The position numbers were made by a program, and so were the translations under genes. The notes below the pieces were generated by a model. It did no database searches. It was not told the DNA's origin and saw only the letters and a program-made list of their open reading frames with translations. From positions 62,001 to 126,000 of the forward strand of contig JASANH010000744.1 in assembly GCA_030248295.1 (NCBI GenBank): 64,000 bases of DNA. Direction: 5' to 3'. The DNA is from Mesodorylaimus sp. YZB2_4. Taxonomy: Eukaryota > Nematoda > Enoplea > Dorylaimida > Dorylaimidae. Positions 1 to 12,606 of this stretch are shown here, in pieces (the stretch's first letter is position 1; every line of letters begins with the position of its first letter).

Positions 1-416
1 ACCATCAATTCAGAATAGTTGTCGATCATGGCGTCCAGCAACTCTACTAGCTGCCCTGGCGTCGCGCTTTCAGGCTGGGACTGACGCAGTGTTTGAATAG
101 CGCTTTCGCATTGAATCACAAATTCTTGGAGACCTCCTGGAAGCTCGTCCGCGTAGTCATTTCCTAATTCGGAATGGTATTGAAACAACGCGCGATACGA
201 CTCGGCCATTTCCAAGTAACGTTGCTTCCATGCCAGACCTCCTTCTTTCCTCAGTCGATTCCTCTTTTCGGCCGTTACTCCTCTCGCCAGTCGACGTTCC
301 TCGAATATCTGGATTTGATTATTGCAAATTCCCAGCATGTCTTCCAACATTTTGCGCTCGACAGTTAAACGGCGGAGTTTACGGGCTTCTTTTCGGATAG
401 TATCAGAATCATTCAT
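1..416 (-). CDS. Coiled-coil protein, N-terminal part (runs off the left edge)
   Basis: An open frame starts at the ATG at 416-414 on the minus strand and stays open to base 1, giving 138 codons with no stop. The first 60 residues are rich in Arg, Lys and Glu with heptad-like leucines (KLRRLTVERKMLEDM), so a coiled coil is likely, followed by a second helical, Leu-rich stretch. No domain is recognised and no function is proposed. The ATG is the first in frame after the upstream DNA becomes stop-rich; an upstream exon cannot be excluded. The C-terminus lies outside the window. Confidence 0.5.
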   Translation of the reverse strand, partial: MNDSDTIRKEARKLRRLTVERKMLEDMLGICNNQIQIFEERRLARGVTAEKRNRLRKEGGLAWKQRYLEMAESYRALFQYHSELGNDYADELPGGLQEFVIQCESAIQTLRQSQPESATPGQLVELLDAMIDNYSELM

Positions 417-2634
417 TGCTTTGGTTTCGCAGTCTTTCGGAAGACGTCAAACGCAACCTGCCGCAAGCTCAAAGTATGCATTCAAAGCGACCAAAAATCT
501 TACCTGCCCACGCTGTAAAGATGATCACGTGCTACACAATCACCACCACCTCCCGTCTGCAGTTTGAACTCGACCATTTATCGCGAATTTACCAAGAACA
601 ACAGCCAAACAAGCAACAAATGGGAGAACCCATTGTCCATCATCGACCCACTAGGCTACTCTCACGACCGTCTCCCTCTAATCAGCTGCCCGTGCCCTGT
701 CATATTCAGCCAGTGTTGCTGGTAGGCTCAGCGGAACCCTACCGTTTTGTACGCAGGGTGATTTCAATGGCGGAAGCGGTCTGTGAGGTCTGCATTGCCA
801 CATCATACGACACACAGCTGTCACTCCCTCGCAGTGTCATCGACATGGTCAGATGACGTGAATACATTAGAGTGCACTAATTTCAAGTGCTGTAGGGGGT
901 GCAATGGGTTGACTTTCGCCCATCTACCCATATTGCTTGGTATCGAATGGCTGAGAGGCTGGAGCATCCTGTGTTCAATCACACGGAAGAGGTGGATTTT
1001 TGCGCCTCTGTCGGTCTTTTCTTCTTGTTTTCCCATGTTTTCTTATCCAGTTTGTGTCTGCCCCAGTAAGTGCACTCTCGCTACTTTGGTTACAGTAAAG
1101 CTTGAACTTGAACTTGGTCGAGATGCTCTGATTGGAGACGGAAGCTAAACGAGTGGACTTTTACCCCCTCACTAAACCCTTGGGTCGAATCCATTTCAAA
1201 TTATGTATAAACAGTGGCCCTGGGGTAACAATGTCCTCGTTTTAGTTGTGCCAAATCCCAGGGCTGCATCGCTCGCCCAATCATTTGAATCCAAAGACCT
1301 CGTCTCGCAGAGATCCTTACCGAATGAATGATATTCTAGGGTTTTTAAAAATATCTCTTTCTCCCAGTGACCATTGAATTTTTGCATTTGTCCTCGAAAT
1401 AGTTTTGTTTGCTGCGCCCTCGAGAGCACATTTGGCGACTTGGCCATAGCAATTGACAAGCCATCCTTGCACGGAGATATGTGGTGAAGGTGCAGACATG
1501 GCGAGGGGCTGCCGTTTGGTCAGTCCCTACAGTGTGGTACATCTCTAAGGTTTGATACAGTTGACAATCAGACTCTGCTCAAGTGCGCCAAGAAAAGATA
1601 TTAAAAAGAGCGAAGTGAAATCCTTGGCTGCCCTAGGGCTGACCAGAGGATGGATCAAGCCACAGGAATAGCCCCACGCAGTCCACGACGCCTTGCGATA
1701 TCGTTTATTAGCCACCACACCACAAGGCCGTGTAGACTCACAATTCGGGGGGCACCCGCACGCGCCGGCCATCAAAGGGGTTCTGACGGACCTGACAATG
1801 AGCCCGAAGTGATCGTGGAGCAAGTTTAGACCAGGAATTTTAGACTAGTTCTCTACCGATGCCTGCAATCAGACCAGTCACACGACCTCGACCTCGCTCT
1901 CGGTCTCAAGCAGGCCCTGACTTAGGAGAGGCGGACCGATTTCATGAACCAGTGCACGAATAGGCCGGAGGCATACAGTAATACATGCATAATGTCATAA
2001 GGGCCTTTATATGTGCCTATTACATAAGGAAGACCACTCTGGCTTCACGCTTTGTGTTCTGTTGTGTTGTCGATCAGCCATACTTATGATTAGCAGACAG
2101 CTGACGGCTGCGATTATTCGAGCCAGTTCCTAAATCCTGTGTTTCAATTTACGATGATGAGCGGAATGCGCAGTGCACGTGCATTATAGGCACATGTGCA
2201 CTGTACATTTCACATGTGCCTCTGTGCAACAGCCGAGTAGTCCTGCAAGCACATCACGCTGGTTATAAGCAACTGGTCTTCGTGTCCCTAATTCTCGACC
2301 TATCATTTGCACATGAGTGACCTGGATTTTTTCGAAAAGTTCGAGTACCAAACAACTGCAAGCAACCAATTAGTCATCTCAGCGCTATTGTTACTTTGCG
2401 CATAAAACATTTTCGTGAGAACAGGACATGGATGTCTGCTCGAAATCCTTGGATGACATCCAGAGTACTGGGGGGATGGAAAATGGACATATGTGGATTG
2501 GAAGAAGGTTTGACGCTTAATGAAGAGGTTCTCTGTGTGAACTACCTCCTGCAACTCATCACAGAGTATTTTACACCAAACGAAAAACGGACTTCATCGA
2601 CCGACCGACTGGCTGCTTGCTTTTAAGACCCCAC
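417..2634. other. Intergenic stretch without a recognisable gene
   Basis: Only short overlapping frames occur on both strands, none with recognisable domains or paired splice sites. A tRNA B-box-like string (GGGTCGAATCC) lies near 1181, which may be a SINE remnant; no matching A box was seen. A short palindromic run built on CACATGTG/GTGCAC lies around 2165-2230. Nothing else stands out. Confidence 0.4.
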
Positions 2635-4555
2635 CTGGGGCCCATTGCACAAAGGCCAGGACAAGTCAACTCATTTAGGTCAACTTTTAGGACGACTCTA
2701 TTCAGGACAACTAGTTTCCGCGTGTTGAAGCATATAACTGCGTATCACACGGGCATCGTAGGAGCCGGCGCGAAAACGAAAAGTTGTCCTAAAACCGGAT
2801 AAAGACGGGGAAAAAATTCAAGCGAGGTCGCGGTGCTTTAGCGCCTATGTATTTTTAGGACAACTGTTTAGGTCAAGTTTGATCTTGCCGCTCAAGCGAA
2901 TAGGAACTGGCACTGATGCCACAAGTCAACCAATAAATCAGGTACCTACAGTAATCCTCCTGCCTCGTTGTCAGTGTATCATCATCATCATATCATCACG
3001 TATCTGACAACTATCACGAGAAGCCGCTCGATGCACAAAGCGGCTATTAGGAAAATCATGTGCACCGTGATAAAAGTTCTAAAACTGGCACAATTTCAGT
3101 CCTTTCTTTCTATCATGCAGTGAAGACCACCTAGCTTGTTTCAGCCCATCTTTATGAGTTATGCGAAAATCGTTCAAATATAATCTCAACGGATAAAACT
3201 GAGCTCGTTCTAACTCTCGAATACCCTTATCGAGCACAGGATCTTAACATATGGCACCATATTCAATCACAGAACGGACACAGGCATTATATGCCAGGAA
3301 TATTGAGGTACCCAAAAAACTCGGATCAAACATCTGCGCCTGCCGGGAGGGATGTTGTTTGATCCGAGCACCAATTGTCGACACTATGAATTCAGACATG
3401 ACCCTCATCACTTATTCTCATCCGCTGGCTAAATCAAATATCACTTGAATCTCTTGCTTTGTTCTCCCATCATTGATGTTGCCAAGGCGATTGGTAAGCG
3501 GAAGCGATGAGCTAGCCATTATTCGCTGATCTCAGCAAAGGGAAGCAAATCGGTTCGAGGCTCGGTTTTGAGGATTGGGACGGCATTATTGGCGACAATG
3601 CACGCGACGATATAGCTCGCCTGTAAAAACAACAGCATTGTATGCATGGAGCATCGAGATATTGTCCATGCAACCTGACCTTCCCTGCACCTCAATATTC
3701 CTGCGTCACGGTTGTTGTCCCACTGTTCCTTCACCCAAAACTTGCAAGACCATTTCTTCCAGTTGTTACAAGCATCCGTGGGATACTGATCGAGCGTACT
3801 GGTCGCGTTTCTTGGTCGTTTCCATCTTCATGTTTCCCTGCATGGCTTCGCGTACCAGACTCAACTAAAATGAACATCACTATGTATACAGTAGTATTAT
3901 CGGTGCGCAAAAGGTGACCGTAAAAAACGTCATTTACAAAACGTCAAAACGTCAGGATTTTGACGCACAATCACCCTACCCATAACCCGCGTAATCTACC
4001 CCTATTCGTCAGAGAAGTTCAGTTTGCGTTGTGGCCTTTACCCAGGAAGGAAAATGGGAGGGTGCATTTCAAGGGCCAGCTCAGGTGATCGGCCCATTCC
4101 GAGCAACCACATAGTCACCGCCTTTATATAACAAAACTGCAAACTCACCAGCATCGAAACCGTAACTATTCTCGCATTCTTTCATGATTTCCGTTCAGGC
4201 TTGTTCCCCGATCTTGCATGTGAAGCCTCCAGCGATAGAAATGTGTCTGAATTTCGGTTCTTTCCGCTCCTTGATCAGCCCAGGGATAATGATGTTTTGA
4301 GAGTCATATTATAGACGCTGGACAATTCTCTCTCTCTCCTCAACTGCCGCGTTGGCAATTTTCAGAGCGCGCTTAGAACGCATTCTAAACCAACCTTCTC
4401 CGACCACATCGAAAACATCGACTGCCATCCCGCCACGTTAGAAACTGGTTCTGGGGTTGCACTCGTACTAGAAGTCGTCTTACGCGAATACACACAAGGT
4501 ATATAGTCATCCTAAATGAGTTGACTTGTCCTGGCTTTTATGCAACGGGGCCCAG
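2635..4555. mobile_element. Non-autonomous DNA transposon-like element with 45-bp terminal inverted repeats
   Basis: The 45 bases at 2635-2679 (starting CTGGGGCCCATTGCAC) are matched by the reverse complement of 4511-4555 at 41 of 45 positions. This gives an element of about 1.92 kb. Inside the left end the motif TTAGGTCAA / TAGGACAACT recurs several times to about 2880, like subterminal repeats. No transposase reading frame was found between the ends, so it is probably non-autonomous or decayed. No target duplication is obvious, so the superfamily is left open. Confidence 0.7.
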
Positions 4556-4815
4556 AGCAATGATAGGGAACGTCCTCATAAATACGAAGCATAGAGCCAT
4601 GTCATAAAGGCCTTTAAAAGTTGTGTCTAGATAAATCTTTCCAAAAAAAGAGAAAAGCTTGTCAGTAATCTTCGTCCTGCGGGGCCATAGAAGGCCAGCG
4701 GATGGCACGCCAGAACAACGATCTTTGCAGATCTAGATCCAACAAGCTTTCGCCGCTGTCACCCCAGCTCTACGGTATAGGCCAGCGCGCATACTCGGTC
4801 TCACCACGTATTGTA

Positions 4816-5652
4816 ACGGGTGTCTCAGAGAAAATGGCGGTCTGCTTAAATTGGCGCGCAAAATTTGTAGGGTGCACCTATCCTGCTGCGGTTGGTGTCG
4901 TTAAATAGAGCTTTCATTACTGTATCGCCTTGAGTGTAGATATTACGAAAACTTCTGATTTGTAAATTTTTTCGAAATGAAATCCAAAGATCTCCAAGAT
5001 CTCGTACTTTGCAAACATAAAGATGGGAAAACGCCATCCCAGATTCTCGTCGAATTAGAGAATACCGTTTCATTGCGAACAATCGAACGATGGTGCAAAA
5101 TAATCAGGAAAAAAGGCTCTATCGAACTGCATAAACCGCCCGGCGTGAAACGCACTGCACGTACGAAGAAAAATATTCAGAAGTCCAAAAGGCTTCTCAA
5201 GGGCAAAAAACGAGTGACGGTTCGAAAATTGGCCGAGAAGTTAGAAATATCGGTTGCATCGGCTTAAAGAATATTGGCGAAGGATCTCCGTTTAAAACCG
5301 TACAAGATTCGAACAGAACCAAATTTATCGGATGAACAGAAGAAAAAACGAGTATCGTTTTATTACTGGGTCGCGAGAAATTTCCGAAAATCTGACATGG
5401 AAAAAATTTTGTTTTCCGACGAAAAGAAATTCAATGTGGACGGGAAAAAGTAGTGCAAAGTTGCCTCAGCTGGTCAAAACGCTTGCATCGCATGAATCTA
5501 CTCGATGGCGAATATCTGGTTTAAAAATACGAAATGATAGTGAATTGTGGATGTACGTGGAGTGTTGCAAAATTAAAATTTTCAGGATTCGTTAAAATTT
5601 GGATTTTTGGGGCATGTTTCAAGCAGACCGCCATTTTCTCTGAGACACCCGT
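4816..5652 (+). mobile_element. Internally deleted Tc1/mariner-type element
   Basis: The 32 bases at 4816-4847 are the exact reverse complement of 5621-5652, and a TA dinucleotide flanks each end (4814-4815 and 5653-5654). TA target duplication and short perfect ends are the hallmark of the Tc1/mariner superfamily. The enclosed frame encodes the N-terminal two thirds of a transposase and then ends early. The element is 837 bp, well below the roughly 1.3 kb of a full mariner. The perfect ends suggest fairly recent movement, presumably driven by an intact copy elsewhere. Confidence 0.9.
4977..5453 (+). pseudogene. Tc1/mariner transposase, broken and truncated
   Basis: The frame from ATG 4977 encodes a helix-turn-helix DNA-binding region (TPSQILVELENTVSLRTIER), a second basic segment (KRVTVRKLAEKLEISVASA), then the start of the catalytic domain with the first acidic motif, ILFSDEKKFNVDG. 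One in-frame TAA at 5265-5267 interrupts it, probably where the second helix-turn-helix continues, and a TAG at 5451-5453 ends it just after the first catalytic Asp. The later DDE/D catalytic residues are missing, lost with the internal deletion. It cannot make a working transposase. Confidence 0.85.
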
Positions 5653-5654
5653 TA

Positions 5655-8636
5655 GGTGTAGTCCGCAACTTGCACTGGCAGAGCGGGCAGACTACTCAAT
5701 TTTTAAAATATTCCAGGACAAAATCATCCTTTCGGGCCTCTGGTCCATCAGATATCACCCGAACTATGCTGGCGAAGTTCTTTTGTGGATGGGCCAAGGT
5801 ATGCCCATCCACAATGCGTGTATAGCTGGCTCAAAATCCAGCAGAATAACATCAATAAAACCTTGATAGAATTACAGTATAATCAAGGATGTGTTATCGC
5901 ACGCAGTTTGTTCCGGAGGGGGAGGGTCAACAAGCGGCATTTTGGGCTACGCTTGGAAGAAAATTTGAAGTCTATCTTTGAAGCGACGATCAAGAATACA
6001 GTGTTGTATTCAAAACTGGTACTCACGATCAGCGTGAAATCACTGTTTTTTCTCTCCTGATGTTTGAATTTTATGCGAATTCAATCACAAGATACTTTTT
6101 CTGCTGGATTTTTTAGCTTTTTTGAAAAACGGACTGGACTCACGAGAAGGACCGAAATCACATCCGTGAACGTGCCGAGTATTCTGTTGAATATGTACAC
6201 TTTGTTTGGGCCAGAACCTATCCGCCCGACATCATTCTCGCTTATGATCTCACATAATTGAGTGCCAGGATGTGTCGTGGACGACGATCACGCGCTGATG
6301 AGTGTCTTCACCGAGTGATGGCTGGTCACGAGGTGCGAAGATGACTTGGGTTTCCTTTGTGTGGTAGAATATATATTTCTGTCACAGCAGTCTGATCACC
6401 GTGTCGTACCGGGTCGGTCTTGCCTTCCTTTGATGAACTTTCTCGAACTGTTCCGCTCGTGAGTCGAAAAGGACGAGCCGGGTCAACTTGTCACGCGCAG
6501 GGTACGCTAATTACTGATTCCATGTTGCGAGGCGCATCCCATTTTAGCATTCCGACAAACGCTGCTTCCGGAAAGCCTGGGATATTTTTTTGAAATTTAA
6601 GGCTTTCCCTCAATTGGAAATGGGCAAACTAAAATATCGCGCATCAAAAAGTCGCAGTCTATAACTCTTTTTGAAATTCCCGCCATGAAATCCACCATGA
6701 TATAGGTGGTGCTAAATGTGCCCTAAGTGCTCCTGCGACCTTTTCGCGTGTGTTTTGAATCAGAATAGCGCGATGTATACTCGAAATGGGCAAAATTTTA
6801 AAAAAACACATAAATACTTAAACATTACAAACTTTTACCCGCCTCCCCTTTTTTTTTTTCTTTTTTATCCCATAAAACAACACAAAAATTAAATTTTAAA
6901 AAAATACTTCTAATAAATTATTTTTAAAAAATTTTTTTTAATTTTCCATTGTTCGCCGCAGATGCGCCCGTTCAAGTTGCTCGTTCTATGGTATTGTTGG
7001 AGTAGGACAATAACTTCCGTAGTTTACTTGTCGCGAGTTTCATTTTGCAGAGGGAAGCAAAGGTGAGATGTGTTTCGTAATTGTGTGGTCTTCGGCTTCC
7101 TATATAGTTTGTAATGTGCAGGTCGACTGTGCCACCTCGCATGAACGAATGTCTGCCTTCTGTCCATGCAGGATTTCTGGGTTGCACAGCACAGCAATGT
7201 TTTTGTTTTGTTATGATTCGGCAAGTCACTGGTTGGCTGTTTTTGTCAATTGCACGTGGTTTGGCGTCGACCTGGCCTGGCGCAGTCGTAGTCACGTGAC
7301 GCCATGCATTTGGTGCCTGCCTGGGCGGCAGCCTAGGAGAGCGAATGTTGGCACTAGGCCCGTGCTGAAGCGTACGGCATAGTGGGTCTTCTCGACGTCA
7401 GATGTTTCCAACCAATGTGGGCTTGGCATTTTCTTCGTTTGTGTGCGGTTCGAGACGATAGAGCAAATACGCGTAAACTGTTGGTCCGGCAAGAGATAAC
7501 TTCTCCGTTGCCTGTCTGAAAGATAAAAACTTGTATGAATTCACGATGACTTTGGTGTGCTGTTGATTTATAATTGGGGTCTTTCCATCTAGCCCTGGCA
7601 ACTACGGTATGAACCCCTCAGCAGCTTTTCTACCCTTAAAAAGCGAACGCGCATACTGCACGTGCAGTCTGATCATGTTTGTTGGTGCCAGTTTATCTTC
7701 TGCAGCTTGTTTCATACCGATATTTTTGTTGAGAAAAGGTCACGGCCAGCAGCTGTGTCACTACGAGCCTTTCCGGTTACGACTGGCTAGTGCTGACCGA
7801 TTCCGTTAGTGCGGTTTATTTTGCGTGAAAGAAATGGCGACCGATGTCTAAGCATAGGAAAAAGCTTGAGAGACAACCGCTGCTGTTATAGCCTTGTTTC
7901 CACCCACAATTTTTCATCGATCGACGGCTTTCCAGGGTTGCTATTATGAGTGACATTTCGATAGTACGCGTCCATTGCAGCACGGCTTCCATTTATGTGC
8001 TGTCGTCGTTTCTTCGACGCGTCTCTTGTTGGAAAGATCGCATTTCGGCTTGAATGAAGGTATTATCACTTTAAAATGAGTGTGGGTTGAACAAGAAAAC
8101 TTAGCTCCACCTACGCTTTCTTTTCGTGTACGTAAACGGCCATGATCACCGGTTAGCAAAACCCTGTTATTATTTAGCCAGTGATCATCTGTGCCGTGCG
8201 CTTATTTTCCTACCGACTTTGTTGAAAACTGGTCGCCCGATAGCTAATTTTTACGCCAATAGCATACTTAAAATGTCCTTTATATGCATTTCCGTTTTTT
8301 AGATTGCCCATTGTATTCTCAACTTGATTTGACAACATTTTTGCGGCTGACTTTTCATCCCCTTTTCGTCAAGTAGCTTTTTCGTATCAGTACCGCTAAA
8401 GCCCAGTAGAGCTTTAGTGATAACGTGTCTCAGTGATCTTGTCGCTTTATGAAAAGCTTGGTTTTTGATCTTCAGTTTCGTACAGTTAATTAATCAACGC
8501 CTTATTTGCGTCATTGATAATTTATTGCATCCGGTTCTTTGAATACTGGTGATAAGCAAATTAGTCATATAGTTGTGCAAAGGGCGGTAGATTATCGATT
8601 TATTTCATTCCAATAATTTGAATTATCGATCGAAAA
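5655..8636. other. Intergenic stretch upstream of PDCD4
   Basis: No convincing gene was found. Features seen are a perfect 12-bp inverted repeat with an 8-base loop at 5783-5814, a very A/T-rich tract at about 6840-6950, and short scattered frames. The last few hundred bases before 8637 are A/T-rich and probably contain the PDCD4 promoter and 5' UTR. The TATCGAT/ATCGAT motif is repeated near 8590-8630. Confidence 0.4.
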
Positions 8637-11600
8637 ATGGCCAGCAATGTCTCGCGAGTGAATGGTGCCCAGGGTGGAGGCGAATTCGATAGGAATGCTG
8701 TTTATGAGAATGGCACGATCGGACGTGGCGCCGATGACGAAGTGGATCAAAAGGGGGACGATGATCGGGGCGATATCGGTAGCGATCCCGAAGTGAAAGC
8801 AGAATTACAATATGCCAAAGATCATGGTTTGAATCCGAACTCGTTACCGATTCGACAAAAACTACGTTTATTGAAACGGACCAAGAGTGCGGAAGGTAAG
8901 ACCAGTTTTTTATTTTGTAAGTCAATCGTAGTTTGATTAATGATTGGGTCGGTCAGTCTCATTGCCAGTCCCCGCCCTATCTGGGAATACATAGCATATG
9001 ACGACAGCCTCGAGGCTTATAAAAGATAAAGTCTGGTTTGAGGAACCGGATGCTGTTTGTCATTGTCCGTTTTGAACAGGTGCCGTTTGTTCAACTGTAA
9101 ATTCTGAATGATCGCCAAACGGGTGCTTTCTCTGACTTGGTTGGGTTGGGTTGAAGAAATAGAGCAGAGCTCATTTTATAAGGGCATAGGAATGGGGTCT
9201 AATGGGCACCAAATTGAGCGTGATAGCTGACAATCAGAATCAAATTTATTCCAGTTCTGTTTTTTGGGAAACAAAATATAAGTGCATTTGAAATATACGT
9301 GTCATGTCATGTTTTTCGGAAAGTATAAAGTGATGACGGAGCGGTGCCAGGAACTAAACGTCGTAAGATGGCCAGTAGGATAGTAGGACGATGGGGGACA
9401 CGCCTGCAACGCAGGGTGTCTGGACAAGGTTCTTGTTGTGATTTATGTCGGTCTAATTTGTAAACTTGTTCTAATTGAATTTATGTTACGAATTCATAAA
9501 TAATAAGGATGGGTATTATGAAAGTTTTTGTCACAGTTTTAATTTTTTTTAGAACCACCTCGTCAATTTAATGGAGTTGTGCAAGTGCCACGGTCGCAAA
9601 AAAACCAACGTAGGCCCCGTACTGGAAAAGGACGCGGGTTGGCTAAAAAAGGTGAGTCGAATTTGGGAAATGGCACGATGTGGTGCGAGAATTAGGGTTC
9701 CTGGTCTGAACGGGGTAGTGGCGACTATATTGCCCATAAATTGGGATCTGATGAAATGCAGAGGCGGACATGCCCTGTTTTGTAGAAGGAAGCGGGGGCA
9801 AATGGACGTGGGGTCAAGCGAATCGCCTGTACGAAGAGCCCGAATGTTTGGATCCAAACGATCCGAACTACGACAGCGATGCGGCTGCTGGTCGTAACGT
9901 TCGTTATCAATCGATCACTCCTGAATTGGGGGCGGCCATGATGGAGAAGTATGTGGAACCGATTCTACTGGAATTTTTCGAAAACGACGATCTGGACGAA
10001 GCTGTGGTAAGTAACATCGATTTGAAGGTGTAAAGTTTGTAGCAGTTGTTTTTATTGGTAGGAATCGATCGAGGAGTTGATATTGGCGAAGGAAGCTCGT
10101 CCAGGCGTTGTTCGTCTGGCAGTAACATTGTCGATGGATCGTAAGGCTTCAGTCCGCGAGTGGACGTCTCGTTTGATAAGCGATTTGGTGGCGCGCAAGG
10201 TGTTGTCGTCGTTGGACGTGGAACGCGGGTTCAATTTATTGCTCAATATAGACCTACCAGATCTCGTTTTGGATTATCCGAATGCGCCGGAAATTGTCGG
10301 CAATTTTATGGCGCGGGCGGCTGCCGATGAAGCGTTGCCGACGGCGTTCCTATTATCTGGCGAGACGAAACAAAGCGAAAGTCAAGCCGAACAAAAAAAG
10401 CAAGAGCTGAATGTGTATGCTATGTAAGTAACTCGGGGGGGGGGGGGGGGAATCTGTGGAATAGTGCTACCACACAACTGACTGCGTACTGGCACTTGTG
10501 GGCGATGAAGAGCTTTCCAGATGTCATTCGGGCAGATCAGAGTGGGATTGAGCTGTCCAGCAGTCATACGGGACGAAAAACTCAGGCACCTGACTGGGCT
10601 GATGCAAATTAGTTATCACATGGAATGTGATCGCTAACAGGGTACGTGTGCAGTAGTATCTACTTGGTCTGTGCAGATAGTCATTGATCTGCAGCGTGAG
10701 CAATAGATGCTCCTGTCCTTCGTCAGCGACATTGTGCTATGCGTAACTGACCACAGTGCGTGCGGTAGATTTCTATGTGCTTTGGTTAGGAAATACATTT
10801 TCCTGCCCTGTGGTCTCTGTGGACTGTACTACTACCTACTCAACGATTGTGTTTCAGGAAAGCGTTGGAACAAGGGCAAGCTATGATTACGAATAAACAT
10901 CGTTTGGACACTATTTGGGGCGCGGGTGGTCCGACGAGACCGGTTCGGTTTTTGGTCAACAAAGTAATGGATACCAGTTTTGTTGGTGGTTGTGGGGGAG
11001 GGGGAGTTGGCTGCTGGCGCTTATTCAATATTGGTTTGTGATGCATTTTTAGGTCAAGCAGCTGCTGGAAGAATATTTGCAAAGTGGCGACGTGGACGAA
11101 GCAGCCCGATGCTTGAAGGAGTTGGAGGTTCCGCATTTTCATCATGAACTGGTGTTCCAGGTGAGAAGGTTGTCTGCATGAGCCGTCGACCCTTTGCACT
11201 GTTGACGTGCGCTCTGATCATACTTCCGATGGGTACGGCGGGGTAGGATAACTTGTACATGTTTGTGTGCTTTGCAGGCCGGTGTGATGACCATCGAAGC
11301 GATGCACGAGCGCACTGCTCGCCTGTTTGCGTGTTTGCTATCGGCATTGAGTGCCCAATCGATGATCAGCGTGGATGCGGTTCGCACTGGCTTCGAGCGT
11401 TTGTACGAAGCCTTACCGGATCTGTGCTTGGATGTTCCTCCGGCGTACACTCTATTGGAGCGTTGGTTGGCTGCTTGTCGTCAGGTGGAGAAGCCGTTTT
11501 TGCCCGAGGATGTCATTCGCAAATTGCCGCAGAAGTACGAGATGTAATGTGTTGAGGAGTGGGGGTCGTGGGGACAAGATTCTTTCTTTGTTGCAGGGGT

Positions 11601-11672
11601 CGCAAACGTTTCGTTTCCGAAGGAGATGGCGGCCGTTTGAAAGTGGTTGATGTGCCGCATCCATATTTGTAA
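8637..11672 (+). CDS. PDCD4: Programmed cell death protein 4 homolog (two MA3 domains)
   Basis: Eight exons join in frame: 8637-8895, 9553-9651, 9786-10006, 10062-10423, 10858-10963, 11053-11160, 11278-11543 and 11597-11672, giving 498 residues. Family members inhibit translation initiation by binding the helicase eIF4A through two MA3 domains. The N-terminal third is basic and carries the conserved GKGRGLAKK and GGKWTWG stretches. The first MA3 spans roughly residues 145-280 and the second 325-470, with the hallmark [14 protein letters not shown]. The C-terminus has the family motif [15 protein letters not shown]. Every junction is GT-AG. Intron 4 contains a 16-base G run starting 11 nt after its donor. 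Identification is secure. Confidence 0.96.
10435..10450 (+). repeat. 16-base G run just inside a PDCD4 intron
   Basis: An uninterrupted poly-G tract starts 11 nt downstream of the 5' splice site at 10424. Sense-strand G runs near donors can act as intronic splicing enhancers through hnRNP H/F in animals; here that is only inference. Confidence 0.7.
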
Positions 11673-12606
11673 TTTGCGGTCGGCTGGATGGAGAGGGGTC
11701 GAGGAAGGGCGATTGGTTTTGTGGGGTCTTTTCTGACAGGTCTGGGTTTTTTCCTGGCCATTGCGTGCACTGTGTTAGAGCCGGCTCGGGCTTTCCGTTT
11801 ATTCAGAAAATATGATTTCCTGTTTTTCTTTGTCCGATCATCTTTTTTGTGTCATTCGTTTTTTGTGGGAGTTAAATGAGAGAAGAATGGATATTTGTAT
11901 AGTCAATGCCCGTGTGGCTTTTCGTTCCGTGTACAGATGGGATAGGGACTCGTTTTTGGGACGTTTTCTGTTTTTTGGTTGACTTGTGATTTTTTCTTTC
12001 TCTGGGTTGTTGTTGGGATGGCGAGAAATGACAGGATTGGTTTTTTGATGGAATTACTGAGAATGATTTTCTCTGTATTTGGATTGTGCGAACTGTGAAG
12101 CCGGCTAGATTGTTTGTGGATTAAAACAAATCTATGGAAAGAATGTCTCAGCACTGAAGGGAAAATTTGAATTTCCCGCGTGAAGACACGTCTAACTGGA
12201 TTATTGTATTTCCGTTAGCCGTGCGTCGTTGTGGGTGGAAGGACGATTGCCCCTGGCAGCACAAGCCGCAGGCACGCAAAGATGTCTGCTGGAGGCGGTT
12301 TTCGGTATTAGCTGTTAGGTCGATCACGAAATCGATCAACTCACTTGCAAGATTATTAGTTCAGGTCTAGTCTACGTTAGGTAGTAAAGGCCCTTCAAAC
12401 TTCGGTTTCCAATCATCTTTGGGTGGGCCATATCCAAAACCGACATATTCGCAAAAGTTTAAATTTCGCGCGTAAAAGGCAATTATCCGTGCGGCAATTG
12501 TCTGAGGTCGCTCGGGGAGGCAGTTTTCCCTTTTTAGGATCATATCTAAAATAGCTACATAATTTCAGAAAAATTGTTCATTTTCGTTTGTTCGCAACGC
12601 AAAATC
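11673..12606. other. PDCD4 3' UTR and PDCD4-BUB3 spacer
   Basis: The first few hundred bases after the PDCD4 stop are T-rich and probably 3' UTR. No gene is recognised. An acceptor-like site (ACATAATTTCAG) lies about 36 nt before the BUB3 start codon and may be a cis- or trans-splice acceptor. Confidence 0.4.
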
